Below, one piece after another: positions 1 to 10,209 of a stretch of DNA of 64,000 nt. Under the pieces are notes generated by a model that worked only from the letters and a program-made list of their open reading frames with translations, had not been told where the DNA came from and made no database searches. Where the stretch lies: positions 39,026,329 through 39,090,328 of the forward strand of contig OZ024880.1 in assembly GCA_964017185.1 (NCBI GenBank), in the 5' to 3' direction. This DNA comes from Rugalucina vietnamica (Eukaryota; Mollusca; Bivalvia; Lucinida; Lucinidae). Position numbers and translations under genes: made by a program. The first letter of the stretch is position 1, and every line of letters starts with the position of its first letter.

Positions 1-1162
1 CCATTTCCCATTTGGCCAAGCTATTCAGGTCATCTTGTAAAATTTGACAATCCAATGGTGACTTGACATTTCTGTACAAAACACAATCATCAGCAAATAG
101 CCGAACAGATGACCTGATGTTGTCAGGAAGATCATTAATGAAAATAAGAAATAGGACCGGTCCTAAGACCGATCCTTGTGGGACACCAGAAAGAACCGGG
201 ACTGGGTCTGAGGCACGGCCATCTAATACCACTTTTTGAGAGCGCTCAGAGAGCCACGAGTCGATCCACTTATGTGTAGATCCTCTAATCCCGTAGAAGT
301 CAAGTTTGTATAATAACCTTTTATGTGGGACCTTGTCAAAGGCCTTAGCGAAATCCATGACAATCACATCCGTCTGCCTGTGGCCACGACCCACTGCTCG
401 GTCCAGATTACTAACCAAATCATGATAAAACTGAACTAACTGGGTTTCGCAAGACCTTTGACTTCGGAACCCATGCTGACAGTCAGCAAGAATGTTTTCA
501 AGAGCCAAGTGTTTGTTTATGTTGCTGACTATTATGTGCTCTAGAGTTTTGCAACAGATACAAGTAAGCGACACCGGTCGATAATTAGCTGCATCGTATT
601 TCTCACCTTTCTTAAATACCGGGGCTACATTTGCCTGTCGCCAATCGTCTGGTACAGCACCCTGAGCAAGCGACTCATTGAAGATATAGGTCAGTACAGG
701 AGCAATTTCAGAACTACATTCCTTCAACACCCTAGCACTCAGGCCATCTGGCCCAGGTGCCTTATGTATATTCAAGTTATTCAACAGTTTAATGACCCCA
801 TTGGGGTCAACTGTAATTTCACCCATAGCGGTGAAAGGACTTGTGCCTTTGGAGGGGATTTCATCATCTGATTCGCGAGTGAAGGCTGACTGAAACTGCC
901 TATTACAAATATTAGCCTTATCCAAAGTGTCAGTCTTCAAGATACCATTTTCTCTAAGAGTATTGATCCCAGACGCGTCTTTCTTTAGGGACTTGACAAA
1001 TGACCAAAACTTTTTTGCCTTTTCATTTTTTCGGGGACAATCGGGATCAGGGTTATCATTTTCAAAGGAGAAGATATTGGTAATATGCTTCCAATATGCA
1101 TCTCTAATGCTCTTTTGAACATGTGCTCTGAACCGTTTGTAATGGTTCTTAATGTCAGGGCT
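1..1162 (-). mobile_element. LINE (CR1/Jockey-like) reverse transcriptase fragment
   Basis: Translating the - strand gives an apparently uninterrupted frame running to the window edge. In order it shows an RT N-terminal part (KAPGPDGLSARVLKE), the NYRPVSLT block, the catalytic DFAKAFDKVPHKRLL block, GVPQGSVLGPVLF, and the active-site loop LFADDCVLY. These are the conserved blocks of non-LTR retrotransposon reverse transcriptase, which copies the element RNA at a nicked target. The endonuclease domain is missing: the frame meets a palindromic repeat at about 1166, which probably broke it. The RT C-terminus lies beyond position 1. The absence of stops suggests this copy is younger than the LINE relics at 1383 and 12760. 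The clade is a guess from motif wording. Confidence 0.9.
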
Positions 1163-1165
1163 GCT

Positions 1166-1345
1166 GATTGTGGGTACTCGTTAGAACCGCCTCGCCAAGG
1201 CGGCTCTAATGTGTACCCACAATCTATGTTTTGAGCAAAAAATAAGAAAAATATCAAATTTTTTCTACTGAAAATTTTCATTTTTTACAACTTTAAAAAT
1301 CTCTGTATATTGCATGGGCAAGTTTTCATAATGTCAACATACAAA
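1166..1345. repeat. Palindromic repeat family Q, copy 1
   Basis: A hairpin of GATTGTGGGTAC and GTACCCACAATC flanks an inner GAACCGCCTCG/CAAGGCGG stem. It is followed by an A/T-rich tail (TTTTGAGCAAAAAATAAG) also seen at 17706, 44095 and 48378. It abuts the interrupted end of the minus-strand LINE, so it probably inserted there. No ORF of its own. Confidence 0.75.
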
Positions 1346-2161
1346 CTTTGTTAATCTCAGTTTTGCGGTCACAAAGGAAGGGATGACAAAACTTCCCGAA
1401 GGTCTTAACCCGTCTAAAGCCTTAGGGCCTGATGAGCTTCATCCTAGTACTAAAGGAACTGGCAATGGGATTAGGTCTGGTATTCGCCCATCTCTTCCAG
1501 AGTCAATTGATACAAGTGAAGTTCCTAAAGAATGGTCTCTTTGATAATAGTTGTCCCCTGTTTAAGAAGGGCGACAGGTCTCTTGCCCCCATTAGCCGCC
1601 CTGTTTCTTTAACAGGCATTTCTTTGTAAGCTTCTTGAACATATTGTATGCTCAAATATTATGGCCCATCTTGATGAACATGAACTCCTGTCGGACAGGC
1701 AACACGAATTTAGGAAATGGCATAGCTGTGAAACTCAGTTGACTACGGTGATAAATGATTGGGCAAAAATCTTAGACAAAAAGGGCCAGGTTGACACTTT
1801 TATACTGGATTTTTAAAAGGCATTCGATACTCCTAGCTCCCCATGAACTCCTTGAAAGCAAATTATTTAGCTATGGAATAGGTGGAGCAACATTGAATTG
1901 GATAAATGCTTTCCTTTGTTTCAGACAACAACGGGTAGTGGTAAATGGTATTAAATCGGATTCGGCTCCGGTTGTGTCGGGTGTCCCCTAGGGCACCGTT
2001 CTCAGCCCCTTGCTGTTTTCCTATATAAATGACATATCAGTTGACCTTGAATCTGAAATAAGATTCTTTGCTGATGATTGTGTTTGCAAATCAAGAATGA
2101 AGAGAATACATTGAAACATTTAGGCAGTTGGACTAGGAAATGGGGAATGAGATTTCAACCC

Positions 2162-2380
2162 CATACATGTAATACCTCCCTCATCATCAGGGAGACTCCA
2201 GGAAATGAGCCGAAAAATTGGTAAAAATTCTTCTAAAATGTACCACTTTTTTAACAAAAATTTAAAACCTCCCTGAAATGAATCAGGAATTTTCCTATAT
2301 ATTCTATACATTTTTCAAAAATCTCCCTGAAATGGAACAAAAATCTCCCTGATTCCTCTTTCAGACTCATCACATGTATG
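2162..2380. mobile_element. 219-bp MITE-like insertion with 6-bp TSD
   Basis: The insert begins CATACATGT and ends ACATGTATG, a 9-bp terminal inverted repeat. It is flanked directly by CAACCC at 2156-2161 and 2381-2386. Removing it restores the LINE reading ATTTCAACCCGATAAATGC, matching the family's FQPDKCN block. The interior contains repeats of CTCCCTGA and no coding frame of note. The boundaries are read directly; the superfamily is unknown. Confidence 0.85.
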
Positions 2381-2498
2381 CAACCCGATAAATGCAACGT
2401 GATGCAACTGACAAATAAACGGTCTAGTAAGATAAGGCTAACTACACTCTTGAGGGCACTGTATTGGAAAACGTTGAAAGCATAAAATACCTGGGTGT

Positions 2499-2577
2499 AA
2501 AAAGGTACAAGTAGGCAAAGATCAGGAAAAGGCGCAATCAGAAAAAGATTCCCACTCCAAAAACCGAGGTGGGAAAA
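2499..2577 (-). repeat. 75-bp shared repeat, copy 1
   Basis: Reverse complement of the block at 12464 and 15785 (key words CCACCTCGGTTTTTGGAGTG and TTGCCTACTTGTACC). It sits inside the LINE relic where about 150 bp of LINE is missing. It matches the end of the 3' region of the RT element at 14408. Confidence 0.75.
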
Positions 2578-3297
2578 TTTGTATTCTTGTTCCCCAGATG
2601 GGAAAGAAACAGCTTATCAAGGACTGGTGCGGCTGGTCTTGGAATATGGAAGCTCAGTTTGAAACTAGTAGAAGCATGACTGGCATTTTAGGTCAACTGA
2701 AATGGGAATCTCTTAAGGAAAGGAGGAATGATAGTAGACTCATTATATTGCTATACAAAGGTCTAAATGATAAAGCCAGAATACCCACAGATGACCTTAT
2801 CCCGAAGAATAGGCTTTGTAGAAATCAACACTCTTTGGCTTTTTCAGATACCTTCAGCTAGCAAAGAAGCATACAAAAGTGGTTTCTTTCCACATACTAT
2901 CAGGGACTGAAATAACCTCCCTGATTCTCTTGACCTCCTCTGCTGAAATGTCTGATGACTGTGTGTCCAAGTTTGCATCTGTTCTGAGAGCCAGGGACTA
3001 ATTTCCCTCCTGGCACACCCCCTGATGAAGTATTGTCAATCTGGCGTATCACCAGTAAACCATTCAGATTCAGATTCAGATTTGACAATCTAGCCGAGAC
3101 CACATATTTCCAATTAATACCATATAAATACTGTAGTGACTTATCCGGTTATTATTGGATCTGAGGTTTTGGTAATATATTCAATTTTGGAATTGTGGTG
3201 AGAAAAATATTGCAAATAGGAGGTCCCTGCTTTTAAACTCTAGTACAACTTTTTCATTCAAATGGTAGACGAAGCCATGACAACACTCAGAAAACAC

Positions 3298-5539
3298 TGT
3301 CACGGACTGACTCTACTAAATATAAAGTCAGAGGATACAATGGCTTGTTGTGCCCAACAAATCATGTATCGAATGACCAAGGGTATACGCTTCCTGCTAT
3401 GAATGACCAGCAAATCTATGGGAGGGTTCAATTAAACAGAATTTTCAAATTATGATGATTTATTTATAATGATGTTTAAAGTGAGAAGCAAAGAAGGAGA
3501 AAAAGATAGAAAGAGATTACAAAAAGAAATTACTGAGAAAGAAAAAAAAAACAACAAAATATGTCCTTTGTTCGTCAATTATTTTCCCACATTGTAGTAC
3601 TGTTCTATATTGTCCCTACACACTTTCCCATTGGCATCTCCGGGTATACTGTCACACGTTCGTCTCACTAGTACACTCCGCACCACTGCTCGCAAAAACA
3701 GTCCAGTGTTCCCAATACGAACTGTAGACCACGCCCGTCCATAGTAAACCAAATACCAATGATTTTATATCGTCCCGTTTATACCGTCACTGCCACCCCA
3801 TATAGTTTAGCCCAGTTTAGTTTCAGGAATTCAGATTACGTCCATAGATTACAATTTCAGGTAACAACTTCAGCTTCAGGGCCTGAAATAAAGTAACTGT
3901 GTCTTAACAACAAAAGAACTGATAGTGTCGCAATTTATCATAACGAAATCTCCTGCAGCTATGCACGTCACAACATCCAATTGCAAATAACCTCCCACAA
4001 TTCCGTACCCCGGAACTGTATTAGTTTATTCGCTAGATTGCTTGTACTACATATAAACTATAATACTCCAGTATCTACACTGAAACATTTATTCACATGT
4101 ACGATACAGTTAAGCCATATATGTCGCGAACTAACCCTAGTTCCTTACCCAGCGACATCACAAGCAAATCTCCGACATGCATCCACAATTCCTCACCCAG
4201 GAATTGGTCCTGCCAATCTATGACCAAATTCATAGAAAGCCATTTCTCAGAATACGATAAATCTTGCGAGACAATCTTGTTACAATATTAAACCTTTCTT
4301 AAATGACATCACTAATTTCAGTAATAGCAAATATTCTTAATGACGTCATTAACGTCAAATTTAAGCGTTACGTTACTATAACGTAAAACTTAAAATCTGA
4401 AATTTCCAGCCTTACAGCTTTGTTCCGAGTCAACATTAACTTCCTTTATGATGAGATGATTAGATAACATAACATAACATGAAACTTAATGTACGTCAAC
4501 GACAATAACGTCGCTACAAGTAACGTAGCACATAACAGAAATTTCCATTTTACAACTTTGGTTGACATACATACCGCGCAATGTCATTCTTACGCGAAAT
4601 TTAATACATAAAAACTAAACCAATGCCGCTTCACGGCAACGTAGCGTGCAGAAATATAGAAATCTTCATTTTTACAACCCTATCAATGTGCTTTTCACCA
4701 TAATGAGCTACATTATTATGGCTATACAATCTCACTGTACAAAATGTATATTTATGAACTGTTATAACTTACCGACGGTCGACTACTCAGACTGGCGCTG
4801 ACCATGACCAGGTGTACCAGATAAACCATATCCAAACATCTCAAATTCATGCCCAATCTTTACATTTCTTCCGATAATTCATATTGACTTCACACAAACT
4901 AAGCTGCCTATTTATACGCATAATTAAGTTTGTGAACATTTCCCTGAAAACCATACCGTTTTCCATCATATATTCCAAAACCATTCATCAGAACATGTGA
5001 ATAACCCACCGTGAGCAAGTGAATAACAATTCTAAATGCACATACATGTACACTGACAACCACACCCAGATTAGCTTGCAAAAAGTTATATTGCTAACCA
5101 TAAAATCGGCAATACAAATTTTCTCAGGATTATACCTCAAGGTGTAAATCATATGATTCAAATCCCCGGACTTCATGTTTTCGTTAAAGCCGTGTCACTC
5201 TCAGAAACCATTTATGGCAAACTGATAAAACACGAATCTGAGCCCAGTACAGAATCCAATTAAACTGCACATAATGCCAATTTCCACGCCACAAATCAAC
5301 AAATACCATAACACAAAAAGAATGTTAAAATATCACAATTGAGCATAAAATTCTTCATGGCACAAATATTTTTTGCCGTGTCTGACATACATAGATATCC
5401 TTGACAATGCAGTAAACATGTCATGTTTACTCCTGTGTAAGAGTTTTCCAAATACCTATTATGCTCAACTAAACATTTAAAAAATCAAACAAATTATCCA
5501 AACCCCACAAACAGCAAAAGTACATTTTTTATCGTGACA
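3298..5539 (-). repeat. 3' long terminal repeat
   Basis: Direct repeat of 10210-12449 and downstream relative to the minus-strand element. Ends TGTCACG/CGTGACA. At over 2.2 kb it is long for a Gypsy LTR. The short frames inside it occur identically in both LTRs and look non-coding. Confidence 0.95.
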
Positions 5540-5541
5540 TA

Positions 5542-5554
5542 CCTTCCCCCTTTT
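5542..5554 (-). other. Polypurine tract
   Basis: On the element strand AAAAGGGGGAAGG lies two bases before the 3' LTR, the usual place and composition of the plus-strand DNA primer. Confidence 0.8.
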
Positions 5555-5970
5555 GAAGTGTGAAGCATCTCAAAAATGCGTAACACTAGATCTACGCGAT
5601 AAAAAATTTACTAAATGAAGTCATATCTAGAGAATCATACTTGCAAAAACCTGCTTCCACGTATCGCAATCTAAATCTTTTATGATAAAATGGAACATAC
5701 TCGGATCTCGGAGGAAACTGCAAAGCTGCTTTCTTGCCCTTGATTCACTACATACGCAACAAATAGATAACCTTAATGCACAATACTCATGTTTCACAGA
5801 ATAACACTAATTGAAGTCATATTTAGAAGATTATACTTTCAAGAACCGTACCCCGATTACCGCGAACTTAAACTTTCCATGACAATCGGATCTATACTCG
5901 GATTCCGGAGGAAACAGCAAAAGCTATCGGCGTTAACCGTAATCCACTAAATACGCGACAAATAGTCAGT
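5555..5970 (-). repeat. Element 3' region with about 200-bp tandem duplication
   Basis: Two diverged copies of one segment lie side by side (about 5596-5770 and 5803-5970), recognisable by shared GAAGTCATAT, ACTCGGAT and GGAGGAAAC words. The second copy runs into the last codons of the ORF, so the ORF's C-terminus comes from this repeat and not from a conserved Pol domain. Confidence 0.7.
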
Positions 5971-8900
5971 TCCGCCTTCCTTGCTTTCCATCTTACATAT
6001 TTCCATTCACCGTCACTGGAACACTCCGCATTACTACATGTAGTATTAACCTTATTATTGGGCTTCCGTCTATGCGGCCACAGCCACCAGTTAGTCATTA
6101 CACTGACTACACTTACCCAAATAAAAGATATATGCCGGTCAGTTACAATACTGTCTACCCGCAACGCCACGGTAACCACCGCAACAAACATGATCACGTT
6201 ATTACATATCGACAAAAACCAAACCATGAATGCCAATATATCTCCTGGACATTGGGAAGTAAGGAACAACATTATACTGATACAAATGTGTACCCAACCT
6301 GTGAAAGTAAGATATTGTCTACCTGCCAAACTCTCGTTAAATCTTAAACCTGGATGATATCTTGTCTCTAAACTACAACTTCCGGTGTCGGTCTCGTTAA
6401 CGTCGGAGCTGAAAATACCAACCATACTTTGAGCATAACACTGTGTTACATCCTTTGCCGGCTTTTCTTCTGTCGATCTTTCTGGTAACAAACCTGCACT
6501 CGCTCCCACTGGCAACGTTGCCACACAATCTCCATCTCGGCCATTCTGACTCTCCATGTTTCTGTAAATGATAAATGGTAACTTACCACAATCTGCTGAT
6601 TTCTCCGTATAGATTCTTATCAGCATGCTGTTTATCGTCCACCTGAAATGTTCCACAAATACGTCATGTACCGTAGAATACGTGGCGGTACACGGGACGG
6701 TATACAGAGCGATGTACGAGTTGATGTACGGGTTGGTGTACGAGTTGGTGTACGGGTTAGTGTACGGTGTAGAGTGCGGGCCCGTCACTGATCGCCTGAA
6801 AAACATCCTAGTACTCACTTCCTCCATAATGGATGACGTAAATTGTGATCCTAAGTCTGAGCTGATCTCATAGGTTACTCCAACTTGATTAAAAATACTT
6901 ACCAATGCATCTGCAACAGCTTCCGTGTCAATTGACGCCAATGGCACTGCCTCTGGATATCTCGTTGCATAATCAACTACTGTAAGTATGAATCTATTCT
7001 TACTGTATGTCACAGGTTTCAAAGGTCCTATCAAATCAGTTGCAACTCTCTTAAATGGTACATCTATTCTAGGCATCTTTCCTAAGGGTGCTCGAATTAT
7101 CTTACCCTTGGGTACAGTACGTTGACAAATGTCACATGACTGACAAAATCGTTTTATATCGCTACTGATGCCTGGCCAATAAAATTCTGAGAGAACCTTT
7201 TGTATGGTTCGTTTAACAGCTAAATGACCTGCCATTATTGACTCGTGAGCCAACTTCATTACCGTTTTGCGAAATTGCTGTGGCACTATAAGTTGTGTAA
7301 ATAACCTACCACGCTCAATGTTCGGCGAGCTAAACTTCCGGTACATCAAGTTATTTTTAATAAAATATGATGCATTCTTAAGACACTCTTTGGCTTCACA
7401 CCGTGCCTTCATTACCTTCAAACTCTGATCTTCATTCTGGGCCTTCCGAATTTGATCCGGTGTAACTTCTTGTATAACTATTTCTGGTGTCTTCATACTC
7501 ACATGTGTTCCTTCCTGTTTCCTCTGTGCCCTAGTTTGCACAAATAATATTGGCACCCAGTCTATATCCGGTTTGTTGCGTTCCCGTGCACCTGGAATAT
7601 TACCTATGATTAAATCAACCAATGGCTTTTCCACACATAGTGCCAATACTTCTCCTTTGTAATATGGTGTGTCAATGTTTACCTTCACTTCCGGTACAAC
7701 TCTTGTAGAATAATCTACCATTACCATAGTTTGATTTCTTCCTGTATATGCACCTTCCGGGACTACATGTTTACTTACTATCACGCCCGAACATCCAGTA
7801 TCTCGTAAAACCTCAACCGATTTCTCTTCAACCATTCCTTGTACAGTACTAAGTTCTGAAAGAGATGATACTGAACTCACACTTACTTGGCGTTTCTCAT
7901 GTATGTTATCCTTACTCTCCATTGCTGCTTTGGAATAACTGACAGTATTTGTATACGTCAAGCAAGCACCGCATTTCTTAACATCTGTTGTTGTATCCTC
8001 ATGACTGTCTTCATATGTAGTCTGTACCTCCGAATCTTTGCTCTGAAAAGTAACCTTCTTTGTGGGTGATCTACCTCTATGTCCTACCGCACCTACTTTC
8101 ATGATACCGGGTTTTAGTTCCGGACACTCCCTCCTGTAATGTGTTCCACCACAATTATAACATTTCAAACCTGGATAGTATTTACCTCTTCCTCTTCCAT
8201 ATGAGTTTTGATTATTAGGAATCTGGTCTCTTTTCACTGGTGACCTTGATCTGGATGCTGAATTAGAACGAGATCTACCTCTGTCATTCTTGAAGGTCAA
8301 ATTAACAATATCCACATACCTAGCTTCCTTGTAGGATTCCGCCAATTTACTAGCTTGCTCCAACGAAATTGGTTCTCTCTCCCGTAGAAATAACTCCAGT
8401 TCTCTGTTACAAATAAATGTAAACTGGTCTCTCAACATGAGATCCTGCAAACCTTCAAAAGTTTTAGGAATACCTGACATATCTATCCATCTTGTAAAGT
8501 AGCTCTTCAACCGTGCTGAAAACTGCTGAAATGTCTCACCGGTTTCTGGTCTACACTTTCTGTACTTACGCTTGAATCCTTCCTCTGTTAATTGATACCT
8601 TTGTAACAATGCACACTTCAACTTGTCATAGTCCATTGCATCCTCCTGTGGCATCAATGCGTACACATCTAACGCTTTACCCTGTAATAACGCACTCAAA
8701 TCAATTGCCCATGTTTCTCTTTTCCACCCTTGTGCTGTAGCATACCATTCAAACCTAAGTAAATATGCATCCATTTCGTCCTTACCTTCATTAAATGCCG
8801 GGATTTTAGGCGTTCTCGCCTTAATAGTGTCTCTTGGCGCTGGGATTGGCCTCTCCGCCCTTTGCGCTGTGATCCTCTCCATTTCTGCGAAATGTCTTCT

Positions 8901-9509
8901 GTCCTGTAATTCAATCTGCATTTCATACTCACGTTCTAATTTCTCTCTCTCTGCTACTAACCTCTCTCGTTCCAATGCAATCTCCTGTTGTCGCAATGCA
9001 ATTTCTGCCTCATACTTAGCCCTATCTGCAATTCTGATCTTACGCTCCTCATCTGCCTTAAGCTCCATTTCTTCATTTGCATGCCCGTATTGTACTTCCA
9101 GTTCACGCTCTTTTAATGCTCTCTGGGTTTCTAACTCTTGTTCTTTTAATTCTTTCTGTCTTACCTTTTCAGCTTCTTGCGCTAGCAACTCATTCCGCTT
9201 CAGTTCAATTTCCTGTTTCTTAAGTTGTAATTCATACTCCTTAATTTCTCGCTGCTTTTCTTGTTCATCAGCTTTAGCTTTTAACTCGCACTCATGGCGT
9301 TCGCGTTCAGCTCTTAATTCCATCTCGCGGATTTCGCGTTCTGCTTTTTCTTTTTCGCGCTCTGCTTCTCGACGCTCACGTTCTGCATCACGTGCCGCTT
9401 GACGTTCATCACGTAATATTACTTGTTGCTCTGAAACAAACGCATTAAGTGCTTCACCTTCAAGACCTAAATCTTTTCCCACTTTGGTTAACTCTTTAAC
9501 TACATCCAT
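5892..9509 (-). CDS. Gag-protease-integrase polyprotein, RT/RNase H absent, integrase broken
   Basis: One 1,205-residue frame. Residues 1 to about 225 are a charged Glu/Arg/Lys coiled coil. About 237-400 is a retrotransposon Gag capsid region resembling the domain from which SCAN domains derive. An Arg/Ser-rich stretch follows, then a zinc knuckle at C450, C453, H457, C462 (CX2CX3HX4C, one residue shorter than usual). The aspartic protease site is D570-T571-G572. The integrase zinc site is H755, H762, C792, C795, followed by the catalytic core with D825 and D885. Homology stops near residue 905, before the third acidic residue, so the DDE triad is incomplete. Next come 12-bp repeats encoding Tyr-Thr-Asn-Pro variants, and a hydrophobic stretch at about 1070-1147. 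In Gmr1-like elements integrase precedes RT, so loss of everything after mid-integrase explains the missing RT. The start codon fits the coiled-coil onset. Confidence 0.93.
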   Translation of the reverse strand: MDVVKELTKVGKDLGLEGEALNAFVSEQQVILRDERQAARDAERERREAEREKEKAEREIREMELRAERERHECELKAKADEQEKQREIKEYELQLKKQEIELKRNELLAQEAEKVRQKELKEQELETQRALKERELEVQYGHANEEMELKADEERKIRIADRAKYEAEIALRQQEIALERERLVAEREKLEREYEMQIELQDRRHFAEMERITAQRAERPIPAPRDTIKARTPKIPAFNEGKDEMDAYLLRFEWYATAQGWKRETWAIDLSALLQGKALDVYALMPQEDAMDYDKLKCALLQRYQLTEEGFKRKYRKCRPETGETFQQFSARLKSYFTRWIDMSGIPKTFEGLQDLMLRDQFTFICNRELELFLREREPISLEQASKLAESYKEARYVDIVNLTFKNDRGRSRSNSASRSRSPVKRDQIPNNQNSYGRGRGKYYPGLKCYNCGGTHYRRECPELKPGIMKVGAVGHRGRSPTKKVTFQSKDSEVQTTYEDSHEDTTTDVKKCGACLTYTNTVSYSKAAMESKDNIHEKRQVSVSSVSSLSELSTVQGMVEEKSVEVLRDTGCSGVIVSKHVVPEGAYTGRNQTMVMVDYSTRVVPEVKVNIDTPYYKGEVLALCVEKPLVDLIIGNIPGARERNKPDIDWVPILFVQTRAQRKQEGTHVSMKTPEIVIQEVTPDQIRKAQNEDQSLKVMKARCEAKECLKNASYFIKNNLMYRKFSSPNIERGRLFTQLIVPQQFRKTVMKLAHESIMAGHLAVKRTIQKVLSEFYWPGISSDIKRFCQSCDICQRTVPKGKIIRAPLGKMPRIDVPFKRVATDLIGPLKPVTYSKNRFILTVVDYATRYPEAVPLASIDTEAVADALVSIFNQVGVTYEISSDLGSQFTSSIMEEVSTRMFFRRSVTGPHSTPYTNPYTNSYTNPYINSYIALYTVPCTATYSTVHDVFVEHFRWTINSMLIRIYTEKSADCGKLPFIIYRNMESQNGRDGDCVATLPVGASAGLLPERSTEEKPAKDVTQCYAQSMVGIFSSDVNETDTGSCSLETRYHPGLRFNESLAGRQYLTFTGWVHICISIMLFLTSQCPGDILAFMVWFLSICNNVIMFVAVVTVALRVDSIVTDRHISFIWVSVVSVMTNWWLWPHRRKPNNKVNTTCSNAECSSDGEWKYVRWKARKAELTICRVFSGLRLTPIAFAVSSGIRV

Positions 9510-10189
9510 GATTATTTCCCTTTTGAAAAATTATTACTGTTTGTAAGGATGGTCACAATAAAACGAAATCTGAGTTATCAATTGATTCTCAACAACGTAA
9601 ACTTCACAGTATTCACATCAATAAATAAGCAAAACCCAATGCTTACCAAGCTTCAACTTTTGTTTACCAATTGCCTCAACGCAACCTATTCTTAATAACC
9701 CATTAAGAATCACCCAGACATTCTACCACAATCAACTAATGCCTTAAACTGTTGCGTAACAATTTACAAAAGTAAGCCCATACTCATGAATACTTTAAAC
9801 AAACCGTTCAATTGACAAACCTCAAATTTCAGGATCACCTGGTGCTTCACTGGTACACCCCGTCTCTGGTGCTCGCCAACCCTGACAGTCGGTCGACGGG
9901 AATATGAATTATCGGAGGACTCCCATCAGTCTAACCATCGGCCCTCATAACTGAAATATACTTTGATATCTTGTTCTTAAGTGACAGTGTGACTGTAACA
10001 TATACCAGAACAATGAAATTTTAGAGTTTACATTTGCATTATTTTAAACAATTACTTTTACTTTGCTTAAGCATTGCTTACTTTGGTACACTAGAGAGTT
10101 TCACTGTGATTCACATTTGGTTCTCTAAATCCTAGCATATATAAACACCTCCAAGAGTTACTGATATCCAATGCAGAAATGTTGGGCGT
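9510..10189 (-). other. Untranslated leader of the LTR element
   Basis: About 680 bp between the primer site and the Gag start with no supported ORF. It should hold packaging and dimerisation signals by analogy with other LTR elements; nothing specific is identified in the sequence. Confidence 0.6.
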
Positions 10190-10207
10190 ATCCCACTTCT
10201 GACACCA
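10190..10207 (-). other. Primer-binding site, tRNA-Leu
   Basis: On the element strand TGGTGTCAGAAGTGGGAT begins two bases after the 5' LTR. It is complementary to the 3' end of a typical metazoan tRNA-Leu, which ends ATCCCACTTCTGACACCA. Eighteen bases match my recollection of that tRNA end. Confidence 0.85.
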
Positions 10208-10209
10208 AA

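Larger units (their letters stand above)
1383..3085 (+). pseudogene. Decayed LINE reverse transcriptase and 3' end
   Basis: The + strand, in several frames and across stops, encodes recognisable RT pieces: SKALGPDELHP, ISRPVSLTGISL, HSCETQLTTVINDWAK, VVSGVP followed by a stop, FADDC, and from 2598 the C-terminal region (LEYGSSV-like, LKWESLKERRNDSR, TDDLIPKNRLCRNQHSLAF). It ends at about 3085 in a short TTCAGA repeat tail, as CR1-like LINEs do. The same 3' end recurs at 13441, 47847 and, inverted, just after 47847. Two insertions interrupt it (2162-2380 and 2499-2577) and a stretch is deleted near 2500. Not functional. Confidence 0.88.

Noticed and set aside
3981..4291. 80- and 64-codon ORFs, repeated at 10895 and 11011
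   Set aside because: Both copies lie in the LTRs and are overlapping frames without domains; identity reflects the LTR duplication.
8827..9402. 191-codon plus-strand ORF, Ser/Cys-rich
   Set aside because: It is the antisense of the Glu/Arg coiled-coil part of the Gag ORF; the biased codons keep the opposite strand open.
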